Part shown: positions 62,339 to 64,000 of the stretch, piece by piece
How the letters are laid out: the number at the start of each line of letters is the position of its first letter
How positions within the stretch are numbered: position 1 is the stretch's first letter
Assembly (NCBI GenBank): GCA_018398815.1
Contig: CM031595.1
Span: 137,698,945 to 137,762,944 of the forward strand
DNA from: Conus ventricosus
Lineage: Eukaryota; Mollusca; Gastropoda; Neogastropoda; Conidae
Reading direction: 5' to 3'
Length of the DNA: 64,000 nucleotides
Made by a program: the position numbers and the translations under genes
Notes under the pieces: generated by a model
What the model was told of the DNA's origin: nothing
The model's database searches: none
Seen by the model: only the letters and a program-made list of their open reading frames with translations

Positions 62339-63931
62339 GCGGCTGTTACTTTTCTGTAAATATAGTCATAGTACGTTATGCTGGTAAACTCTTGGTTTAC
62401 ATAAAATGTGTGAACTTTGCATTCAGGGAGAACAAGAGAAAAAAAGACATTCCCAGATGGCTGTCCTCAGCTGAAGCAGCAGGTAAGCAAGTGTGACAGG
62501 TGTAATTTGTGTATTTTCAGGTAACTATTAACTGTGCTTCCTCATTTCTGTTGCACAAGTACAGCCCTGATATAGCCTCTGTGATCGGCTGGGCTATAAG
62601 CAAACATAAACTGGATTGAATTGAATTGCGCAGGTGTCTTGACATTTGATGAACAGTAATGTTTTTAAACAAATTGTCTCTTTATTCAGCAAACATAAGA
62701 TATTTTGAGAATGTGTGTGAGGGGATGGAGGGGTGAATATGCAGATAAGGTCAGATGTTTGAAAATGTAGACAGCATAAGTCCAGATCATGACTTGAGAA
62801 AATAGGAGATAGGGGGGGGAATTATAAGTATATATCAGTATGCAGATATTACTTGAAGAAAAAATTTTGATTTTGTCAAATAGGCATTGAATATGGACAA
62901 ATCTGTTTATACTCAAACAAAGGTCACAGTGTTGATTAAGTCTCTGACAGAAGGTCACAACTGTCAGTCTAATAATCTCTACTAGATCACAAGTTTGCAT
63001 TTTATTCCCAATCTTGATGACGGTCAGTATTTTGCAACAAAACCAGTTAGGGAATCAACATTATATCATTGTTTACAGTGTCTTGTGCGGAGAAAACAAG
63101 GAAAATGTTCTCTATGTAAACATGTCACAGTTTTCAATATGGGGATACATTTCGAAGCAGTCATGCTAATTGCAGCACAGATGTATTCATCATCCTATTT
63201 GCCTCCACTGTTATCCCCCTGTATATGTGCTACTGTGGCAGCTACTCACTTCGCGGCTGACAGGGAAAATGGGGGGATGGGATGGGAGGGGCCCATTCAT
63301 AAACACTGCCCTGTGAGCAGCCTGGTTGAGAGCTGTTGATGTGACACTTGTAAAATTCAAACTGCTTACATCAAGAACCATACCAGGTTTTGTTTTTTTT
63401 AGTGCAGAAAACTATGAGGTAATTTGTGCAGCCCACTGTTCCATTCTTCAGGAATGCAGGATAAGATTTTTGAGAACCGGAAAATGGTACTGCAGGAATG
63501 AAAGACTAACATTGCAGTTGACGTGACACTCATAAAGTTTGAACTGCTTACAACAAGAACTGCACTGGGTTTTTTAACTGCAGAGAGGAAAGCTTTGAGG
63601 TAATTTGTGCTGCACACTGTTCCTTCTCCAGGAGTAAAGGATAAGATGTCTGCAAACCAGAAAATGGGACTGCAGGAATGAAATACTGAAATTTCTATTT
63701 TGTAAAGAGAATTTTTCCAATCTTCTGAAATAAGTTTTTCTACATTTGTGACAGTGAAGGTGTATGTCTGTCAAACATGCTGTTGTTCACTTCAGAGTTG
63801 AAGGAGAAGTCGTCCAGCAAGGACATCACTACCCACCTGGGTAGCAAGAACTCCTTCCAGCAGGAGGATGATGAGGACATCCAGAGCCTGCTGGATGAGG
63901 AGCTGGCCATCTTCTCTCAGTCCCGGGCAGG
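22702..63931 (+). CDS. KATNIP: KATNIP (katanin-interacting protein), 20 exons, 5' and 3' incomplete
   Basis: KATNIP (KIAA0556) is a basal-body and ciliary protein that associates with microtubules and katanin; loss in humans is linked to Joubert syndrome. Identification here rests on the N-terminal block LLQEKNR + LLKQLRRKDK and GFSIYINGAN, the EASAVMKALQEENQQAARF helix, EEDAMTSIVQRVLAMAPR, and the first DUF4457/KATNIP domain (SNWGHRSRVGLTEIQL, MWVCQWTGQP, VRLWNWNKSIM, VFVDKQKVFDG, KGCGNHVFDYSKTI). About 1,106 codons are visible, against roughly 1,600 residues in vertebrate orthologues, so the later domain copies lie beyond the right edge. The start codon and first exon were not found. Exon phases chain correctly except at exon 4/5, 13/14, within 8 and within 16. 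The introns hold many transposons on both strands. Confidence 0.92.
23749..23819 (+). CDS. KATNIP: KATNIP exon 2, start of conserved N-terminal block
   Basis: Acceptor TGTGTGGCAG, donor AACAG|GTGACA. Reads APAIKQEVLPQYGLYLSLLQ then EKN(R). The YLSLLQEKNR motif matches the YLILLQQRNR type block of the family. Ends in phase 2. Confidence 0.85.
24056..24204 (+). CDS. KATNIP: KATNIP exon 3, GFSIYINGAN block
   Basis: Acceptor TTTCCACAG, donor ACAG|GTTTGT. Reads LLKQLRRKDK, then QERKEKGFSIYINGANQDLP, then HTRPRVKTAT. This is the best-conserved part of the KATNIP N-terminus. Enters in phase 2 and leaves in phase 1. Confidence 0.93.
25078..25245 (+). CDS. KATNIP: KATNIP exon 4
   Basis: Acceptor TTGCCTCTCTCAG, donor CCAG|GTAGGA. 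Reads ESRNPAVVKLQELQKKEAEQ, then KRRVKTAPARERRRNWNLAS, then VDINTTEGSKRLKAP. The R-x-KTAP...RRRNW segment aligns with the basic SSRTAPSKVQRRGW-type segment of the vertebrate protein. Leaves in phase 1. Confidence 0.88.
25411..25637. repeat. Intronic tandem duplication, ~114-bp unit x2
   Basis: Units at about 25411-25523 and 25527-25637 share ACTGAATATTCAAAAACATG, GTGTATTCTTAAATCACCAA, TTTAGTAACTGTTCAGAATC and TCTGAAGTC(G/A)TGCAAAATGT. Very few differences, so recent. A partial, more diverged third unit precedes at 25366-25400. Confidence 0.9.
26019..26073 (+). CDS. KATNIP: KATNIP exon 5
   Basis: Acceptor is a long T run then CAG; donor GAT|GTAAAG. The plausible reading is NFNRKYADDFEEIGPEDD, which matches the DYSDDFE-type motif and joins exon 6 in phase 0. 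That frame needs one base before the first full codon, whereas exon 4 leaves one base and requires two. A small unseen exon or a one-base error in AAATTTT would resolve this. Confidence 0.75.
26763..26924 (+). CDS. KATNIP: KATNIP exon 6
   Basis: Acceptor CATGTAG, donor CAT|GTGAGT, exactly 54 codons in phase 0. Reads DDDSGTDEVGDSLNSSTSSL, then STSRRQKVSYLKRKAAANRE, then VQENTVTLTLDEVH. Serine/acidic linker sequence. Confidence 0.85.
26980..27302. repeat. (CT)n tracts with repeated spacer, then (GT)n(GA)n
   Basis: CT tracts separated by the phrase GCAAGCTCCTT(C/T)G(T/C)TTCTG, which occurs twice (about 27034 and 27140), then more CT to 27214; TGTGTG followed by GAGAGA at 27262-27308. The tract lies about 55 bp from the exon 6 donor. 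Confidence 0.93.
27378..28944 (+). mobile_element. DNA transposon relic with CAGGGTTC termini and 6-bp TSD (element 2)
   Basis: Left end CAGGGTTC (27378-27385), right end GAACCCTG (28937-28944), flanked on both sides by TGTTTA (27372-27377 and 28945-28950). Subterminal CTTGAAAAG / CCTTGAAATTT phrases occur near both ends in inverted orientation. It sits in the intron between KATNIP exons 6 and 7 in the same orientation. The internal ORF keeps the zinc finger and a short coiled-coil C-terminus but lacks the catalytic middle, as in an internally deleted non-autonomous copy. Confidence 0.85.
27800..28377 (+). pseudogene. Zinc-finger transposon protein, internally deleted
   Basis: Starts MGKGDCVFNDMWAEKDAFKG, then SARCTLCKKSFSILGMG and AVKSHADGVKHKR, forming a C-x2-C...H-x5-H finger like those of hAT-type transposases. 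A one-base change of frame near 28162 leads to DAPSTSAAAGSSSSFSKQ and TKNDVLTAEV, the point where family members normally enter the transposase core. Here the core is missing. The tail at 28291-28377 reads MRRSAKEKTEEVSKLEKKLC, a coiled coil, then a stop. Known members use the finger to bind element ends; this copy cannot be active. Confidence 0.72.
29196..29261 (+). CDS. KATNIP: KATNIP exon 7
   Basis: Acceptor GTGTTTCAG, donor TCA|GTGAGT, 22 codons in phase 0: KLRQSLQKNAGIRQSMCLDV then TS. The LRQSL start resembles the LRRSLELS segment of vertebrate KATNIP. Confidence 0.8.
29262..33054. other. Intron 7, no second gene seen
   Basis: A 3.8-kb intron with two long G runs (about 31511-31536 and 32452-32467) and a 45-bp tandem array at 32535. 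Short ORFs lack domains. Nothing else is supported. Confidence 0.6.
32535..32755. repeat. Tandem array, ~45-bp unit, about five copies
   Basis: Unit CCAAGGAGAATGTTTTAGGT followed by TCAGTTTAACTTTTGAAGTG, with CA linking to the next. First copy is diverged (GTTATAGTTCAGATTAAC), the last three are nearly identical, which implies growth at the 3' end. It lies about 300 bp upstream of exon 8. Confidence 0.92.
33055..33505 (+). CDS. KATNIP: KATNIP exon 8, acidic repeats, frame disturbed
   Basis: Acceptor CTCAAAACAG, donor CTGAG|GTTAGA. Starts in phase 0 as AVKLFCATDSENSDSGGDD. It then holds three copies of a ~66-bp unit encoding SNFPKPC(V/G)VFSSEEDSIQEE, followed by SSSEEEIEEEFELP and, in the minus-one frame, CSEDEEIDEELYHL. 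Copy 1 is one A shorter (ATCAAC against ATCAAAC) and one T longer (GAATTTC against GAATTC), so its own reading frame is displaced and then restored. A further one-base change is needed near 33450-33465. The exon length (451) is one base short of the phase requirement. The SSEEDSIQEE motif corresponds to the SSDEYDSIEED-type motif of the family. Confidence 0.78.
34825..34992 (+). CDS. KATNIP: KATNIP exon 9
   Basis: Acceptor ACGTCAG, donor GGAAAG|GTATAC. The phase-consistent frame reads MSRRRSMSADPEEDEIERTW, then SPPWQPLSGQQGKKAPPLF. This frame enters in phase 2 and leaves in phase 2, fitting both neighbours. A second open frame (DESEEEHERRS ... SPNDTIVPSLLHPPTGK) also looks protein-like, but its phases do not fit. 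Confidence 0.68.
35335..35495 (+). CDS. KATNIP: KATNIP exon 10
   Basis: Acceptor TTTTTATGTACAG, donor CCCAG|GTGAAG. Reads GEKSSDAGKKEGSRLGRSSE, VVVSSSSSSSKPPAASSSIR, KSSSSGAVDRASP. Enters in phase 2, leaves in phase 1, exactly as exon 11 requires. A CAT/TCA repeat encodes the Ser run. Its 3' half is duplicated downstream. Confidence 0.8.
35548..35645 (+). repeat. Decayed tandem duplicate of the 3' half of KATNIP exon 10 and its donor
   Basis: TTCCAGCTGCCTCTTTACGC against CTCCAGCTGCCTCTTCATCC, CAAGTCTTTTCCCAGGGGGC against AAATCTTCCTCTAGTGGTGC, then GTGGATCGCACAAACCCAAG against GTGGATCGTGCAAGCCCAGG, and AGAGCCAAGAGAGATGACA against AGAGCCAAGTGAAATGACA. The duplicate's donor has changed from CAG|GTGAAG to CAAGTTAGAG, so it should no longer be spliced as exon 10 is. 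Confidence 0.85.
35669..36520 (+). mobile_element. hAT-like transposon remnant
   Basis: Starts with a CCGG-rich inverted subterminal segment (CCGGTGTGAGCCGGAATTCCGG region, repeated GGTTTCCGATTTCGTTCAAA at 35702 and 35767). Broken coding pieces follow: a finger-like CVPCN ... GKKALSAHA near 36160-36220 and, at 36302-36430, DRTAELNTVLCAFIAEHCLP and FDFVELGKQLKVIL, which match the A-E-H-x-L-P-F motif preceding the hAT catalytic core. Stops and shifts are frequent. No right terminus or target-site duplication was found. Confidence 0.62.
36700..40860. other. Intron 10, homopolymer-rich sequence without recognisable genes
   Basis: Most of this stretch is made of unusually many 5-10 base A, T, C or G runs back to back, unlike the neighbouring introns, plus a ~75-base C tract at 39909-39984. 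No ORF with a domain is present. This looks more like low-quality consensus or a diverged/collapsed region than a functional unit. Confidence 0.5.
39909..39984. repeat. Long poly(C) tract with two CTC interruptions
   Basis: Around 70 C in 76 bases. On the minus strand this is a G tract with G-quadruplex potential. The ORFs encoding poly-Pro or poly-Gly are artefacts. Confidence 0.95.
40871..41043 (+). CDS. KATNIP: KATNIP exon 11, conserved helix
   Basis: Acceptor CTGTTACAG, donor AAAG|GTAGAT. Reads TPAQAKSRLTLSAGRRSSES, KEDSKAEASAVMKALQEENQ, QAARFAKESHPLPEPRK. The EASAVMKALQEENQQA stretch aligns with the EDASAVLQAIQVENAALQ helix of the vertebrate protein. Enters in phase 1, leaves in phase 0. 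Confidence 0.9.
42045..42300 (+). pseudogene. Zinc-finger N-terminus of transposon protein (frameshifted)
   Basis: Starts MARRVEVVQRGKPFSDQGCR, then YQWRWDWLDADFVIFDDDG, then FRKLTCAGKAHCTLCDK. A one-base change after the AAAGGAG run continues as EIAYSNKGFVALKNHCEKG, completing a C-x2-C...H-type finger, then a stop. Simple repeats follow immediately. Same role as in elements 1 and 2 is inferred: DNA binding of a transposase whose core is lost. Confidence 0.65.
42643..43156. repeat. (CT)n tracts and a five- to six-unit (CA)n array with a shared spacer
   Basis: CT/CCT-rich tracts at 42643-42811, then repeated modules of (CA)n followed by GTCATTCAAAAGAATATCTC and ATTTT (about 42867-43156). The spacer is conserved while the CA length varies, so it spread as a module. 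Confidence 0.93.
43424..44300. other. Intron 11, 3' part, no gene seen
   Basis: Contains repeated GGTGCGGT-type phrases at 43985-44035 and a short minus-strand open segment (MASFQHIDNDVFDEFIEDFV, 43789 downward) that ends after about 29 codons. It could be the first exon of a transposon gene, but nothing supports it further. Confidence 0.45.
44301..44428 (+). CDS. KATNIP: KATNIP exon 12
   Basis: Acceptor GTGCTTGATGCAG, donor CGAG|GTCAGT. Reads SRPGSGQSQGSVPSPKVSCQ, EPESREEDAMTSIVQRVLAM, AP. Enters in phase 0 and leaves in phase 2; the split Arg codon completes MAPRHQR with exon 13. An EDAM...Q-R-(V/I)-L-A-M motif is typical of the region just before the first DUF4457. Confidence 0.87.
44492..44570. 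repeat. 39-bp near-perfect palindrome with 1-base loop
   Basis: Arm 1 (44492-44530) starts GAAGCCTGTAAGGACCAGTT and ends ATCATGTATAC; arm 2 (44532-44570) is its reverse complement with one mismatch in 39. It lies 64 bp after the donor of exon 12. As RNA it would form a very stable hairpin; as DNA, a cruciform. Confidence 0.96.
45296..45424 (+). CDS. KATNIP: KATNIP exon 13
   Basis: Acceptor TACTTGTGCAG, donor CTGAG|GTAGGG. Reads HQRDLLKTLSKIDDSASSSN, GLDSQATRLSVQHQTLPRKH, SL(R). Enters in phase 2 and leaves in phase 2. The next recognised exon begins in phase 0, so one short exon may be missing. Confidence 0.87.
46221..46409 (+). CDS. KATNIP: KATNIP exon 14, start of first DUF4457/KATNIP domain
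   Basis: Acceptor GTGTCTACAG, donor GCAAAG|GTGAGC, 63 codons in phase 0. Reads SDKVEVRIEIVSNWGHRSRV, GLTEIQLVKNSGSLMPVPST, GVTVHGAHSSSGPPSVLFNG, RAK. The I-(L/V)-SNWG-x5-VGLTE-(I/V)-Q motif is the signature of this domain family. Confidence 0.95.
46945..48750. mobile_element. Long inverted-repeat (foldback) element
   Basis: Outer arms: ATTTGAAGATTGGTGGTAAAG ... CCGAAACAAAAG ... GTCAAAAGGAAACAAAAGCA (46949-47009) mirror 48688-48747. Inner arms: CTTTTTCAAGTGACAT (47622 onward) and AATTTGAAGTGACAAGAACT, through TTACCTTGCATGCACAAATG (47901-47925), mirror 48318-48660. The centre has CTATGTACACCTATC (48238) facing GATAGGTGTACATAG (about 48274). CA and G/C runs differ between the arms. The left arm is interrupted by another element (47025-47616). 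No protein-coding content was seen. Confidence 0.85.
47025..47616 (+). mobile_element. DNA transposon nested in the foldback arm, 5-bp TSD
   Basis: Left end CAGAGCTTACTCTAG, right end CTAGATTAAGCTTG; AGAGT flanks both sides (47020-47024 and 47617-47621). Removing the insert with one AGAGT restores CGACTCTCAGAGTCTTTTTC, which matches the intact other arm (CGACTCTTAAGAGTCTTTTTC in reverse complement). It carries a possible start MKRAPPYLTSTFRGRKVKKK near 47338 and a 30-base G run near 47530. Non-autonomous. Confidence 0.8.
49036..49450 (+). repeat. tRNA-headed SINE-like element, + copy
   Basis: The head has an A-box-like TGGTGAAGTGGTTAGC and a B box GGGTTCGATTCCC (49040-49102). The body contains GGGGTCACCAGTATCGGC, CACGCCGGCTCCATGACTAA, GGGGGCTTAGAAGGTGGTGG and CTCCAGTGGGTTGCC. 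The body matches 54225-54645 in reverse orientation. Confidence 0.82.
49831..49953 (+). CDS. KATNIP: KATNIP exon 15, DUF4457 middle
   Basis: Acceptor CATGTTTGCAG, donor ATG|GTCAGT, 41 codons in phase 0. Reads TTKERNMWVCQWTGQPVELR, IQAQQSQLAAVRLWNWNKSI, M. T-T-K-x3-MW-x-C and the (I/V)-(K/R)-(I/L)-W-N-(Y/W)-NKS motif are domain signatures. Confidence 0.95.
51310..51397. repeat. 28-bp tandem repeat, three units
   Basis: Unit GGTTCAGATGCAGATTTTGT followed by GCATGCAT, three consecutive, almost identical copies. Confidence 0.95.
52735..53040. repeat. (CT)n microsatellite block
   Basis: Long pure CT tract (52735-52792) then CT-rich imperfect sequence to 53040. Confidence 0.95.
53186..54060 (-). 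pseudogene. Retrotransposon RNase H and downstream region (DIRS-like), decayed
   Basis: On the minus strand, DGPLLLPQSSHWICADTSSS then GRGVHL (about 54010-53870) resembles the RNase H motif (V/F)-x-TDAS-x2-GWGAHL. Later pieces are LDVRADFSQ (near the H-I-N-x-LE-x-RA position), LFGITLNSQVLNTPHLDLLA then TRWNTK, then DPMAYAVDAILISWEGLLA, then LSPQVVQELDK. This order and these motifs are typical of the RNase H to C-terminal region of DIRS-like retrotransposons. The frame changes several times and stops occur. The element is truncated on both sides. Confidence 0.6.
54225..54645 (-). repeat. SINE-like element, - copy, head truncated
   Basis: Reverse complement of the body of the 49036-49450 element: GGGTCACCGGTATCGGC, CACGCCGGCTCCGCGACTAA, GGGGGCTTAGTAGGTGGTG, CTCCAGTGGGTTGCCTCTTG. 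The tRNA-like head is missing. A T run (54207-54220) follows at its 3' side on the minus strand as an A tail on the plus-strand reading. Confidence 0.8.
54720..55050 (-). repeat. tRNA-headed SINE-like element, second family
   Basis: On the minus strand the head reads CCGTGGCGAAGTGGTTAGCG and GGGTTCCAATCCC (55040-54975), i.e. A and B boxes. The body (AACCCAGAGTTGAGTTTGCT, CTGTCATGTAGTCTCAGACC) differs from the element at 49036, so it shares only the type of head. Confidence 0.8.
55051..55917. other. Intron 15, right part, no gene seen
   Basis: T-rich sequence; short ORFs have no domains. Confidence 0.5.
55918..56424 (+). CDS. KATNIP: KATNIP exon 16, end of first DUF4457 domain plus Ser-rich linker (one-base frame break)
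   Basis: Acceptor CATGATTACAG, donor GACAG|GTATGT. Reads ELDIGVRHVRVFVDKQKVFD, GEMEKGCGNHVFDYSKTIPV, then SPSKLVLRSPTHSKPKENGS and SQPLTP. From there the open frame shifts by one base: LPANSLSQHVLASPLKGGNP, HTFRSISRSSASSASSSGSH, TLGRQQSTGSDRSSPEVET. The exon is 507 bases, one short of what its entry (phase 0) and exit (phase 1) phases require. The missing base maps to the C runs at 56137-56149. Confidence 0.93.
56425..59916. other. Intron 16, no second gene seen
   Basis: A 3.5-kb intron with GT-rich stretches (56520-56630, 59130-59155), a CT tract (59266-59347) and no supported ORF or transposon end. Confidence 0.55.
59266..59347. repeat. (CT)n microsatellite
   Basis: CT tract, followed by CTGTCT-rich sequence to 59460. 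Confidence 0.95.
59917..60040 (+). CDS. KATNIP: KATNIP exon 17
   Basis: Acceptor ATCACTGTTCAG, donor GATAG|GTAGGT. Reads VGKESIPEKKISKTPRLTKR, MAARLDRKSSDTDTSRSNTD. Enters in phase 1, leaves in phase 2. Basic, serine-rich linker. Confidence 0.87.
60390..61220 (+). repeat. Degenerate ~57-bp tandem array that includes the start of KATNIP exon 18
   Basis: About 15 units resembling CATTGATTGAAGCCTCCATT followed by GCCCCCTGATAAATCCATGT and TCCTGTTGTTTCTG. Clear units start near 60687, 60778, 60812, 60865, 60973, 61030, 61085 and 61142. The last unit is the acceptor and first 30 bases of exon 18 (GTTGAACAGAAGCCTCCGTT, GCCTCCAGACAAATCGG). Confidence 0.85.
61187..61423 (+). CDS. KATNIP: KATNIP exon 18
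   Basis: Acceptor CTGTTGTTTTAG was chosen over the AACAG ten bases later because only it gives the phase required by exon 17. Donor ACGAA|GTGAGT. Reads VEQKPPLPPDKSVQRFGDKM, VNSRSHEKLAPKTSQVPPVK, SPRASSAVSTKSSSQQDRSR, ASIVDKLKDMGT. Leaves in phase 2. Confidence 0.9.
61545..61705. repeat. Imperfect tandem repeat, ~63-bp unit x3
   Basis: Each unit has GTATGCATGTACATT(T)CATT followed by TATTTTGCTCATCC and a (T/G)GAGTAGGT or GAATAGGTGT link. Confidence 0.88.
61784..62337. repeat. (CT)n tracts and CT-rich imperfect sequence
   Basis: Pure CT tracts at 61805-61839 and 62279-62337 with imperfect TCTGTCTC repeats between. The second ends about 90 bp before exon 19. Confidence 0.94.
62427..62482 (+). 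CDS. KATNIP: KATNIP exon 19
   Basis: Acceptor CTTTGCATTCAG, donor GCAG|GTAAGC. Reads (K)ENKRKKDIPRWLSSAEAA. Enters in phase 2, leaves in phase 1. Confidence 0.87.
62557..62632 (+). repeat. Possible SINE 3' tail fragment
   Basis: GCCTCTGTGATCGGCTGGGC then TATAAGCAAACATAAACTGG and (ATTGA)n-like ATTGAATTGAATTG. The short terminal ATTGA repeat is typical of SINE/LINE tails. No head is present. Confidence 0.4.
63336..63700. repeat. Tandem duplication, ~185-bp unit x2
   Basis: Units 63336-63521 and 63522-63700 share GTTGA(T/C)GTGACACT, GAACTGCTTACA(T/A)CAAGAAC, GAGGTAATTTGTGC(A/T)GC, CACTGTTCC, GGATAAGAT and TGCAGGAATGAAA. Moderate divergence. Confidence 0.9.
63796..63931 (+). CDS. KATNIP: KATNIP exon 20 (last in window)
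   Basis: Acceptor TTCACTTCAG, donor GCAGG|GTCAGT. Reads (E)LKEKSSSKDITTHLGSKNS, FQQEDDEDIQSLLDEELAIF, SQSRA. The LLDEELAIF acidic helix precedes the second DUF4457 domain in the family. Enters in phase 1, leaves in phase 2; the gene continues beyond the window. Confidence 0.9.
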
Positions 63932-64000
63932 GTCAGTGACATTTTGAGGCTTCGGGTTGTACAGTACTTCTGTATTACTGTTTGTCATAACAAGTTTTTG

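Overview
This is a eukaryotic, metazoan window with interrupted genes, GT-AG introns, very dense microsatellites, LINEs, tRNA-headed SINEs and DNA-transposon relics. There is no operon structure and no bacterial signal. The gene content and repeat style suggest a lophotrochozoan, most likely a mollusc such as a gastropod. That assignment is inference, because no taxon-specific marker is visible.

The one host gene I can support is KATNIP (katanin-interacting protein, KIAA0556), on the + strand. Twenty coding exons lie between 22702 and 63931, about 3.3 kb of coding sequence (roughly 1,100 codons). The gene enters without a recognisable start exon and runs off the right edge. Exons 2-4 carry the conserved N-terminal block (GFSIYINGAN). 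Exons 5-13 encode a low-complexity, acidic and serine-rich linker. Exons 14-16 carry the first DUF4457/KATNIP domain (SNWGHRSRVGLTEIQL, MWVCQW, RLWNWNKSIM, KGCGNHVFDYSKTI). Exons 17-20 form the following basic, serine-rich linker. Intron phases match at nearly every junction. The exceptions are exon 4/5, exon 13/14, inside exon 8 and inside exon 16, where single-base problems or an unseen exon are needed.

Layout. 1-4.3 kb: a ~600-bp unit duplicated 2.85 kb apart (plus a third diverged copy) flanks a 46-copy 30-bp minisatellite. 4.3-8.2 kb: microsatellite-rich and without genes. 8.2-12.9 kb: a decayed, minus-strand APE-type LINE whose ORF1 begins with a 2A-like peptide (GDVESNPGP). 14.6-17.0 kb: a second, 5'-truncated minus-strand LINE. 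17-19.5 kb: simple repeats and nothing recognised. 19.5-20.9 kb: a DNA transposon relic. 22.7-63.9 kb: KATNIP, whose introns hold two more transposons of the same style (27.4-28.9 and 41.8-43.4 kb), a hAT-like remnant (35.7-36.5 kb), a foldback element with another transposon nested in one arm (46.9-48.8 kb), three SINE-like copies (49.0, 54.2 and 54.7 kb), a minus-strand retrotransposon RNase H fragment of DIRS-like type (53.2-54.1 kb) and several locally amplified exon fragments.

The most interesting observations are: (1) the 2A-like oligopeptide at the N-terminus of LINE ORF1; (2) three separate transposons with 5'-CAG...CTG-3' termini, exact 6-bp target-site duplications and an N-terminal zinc-finger ORF but no catalytic core; (3) intronic tandem arrays built from KATNIP exon edges; (4) homopolymer-length frameshifts within conserved exons, which raise a question of consensus quality versus real pseudogenisation.
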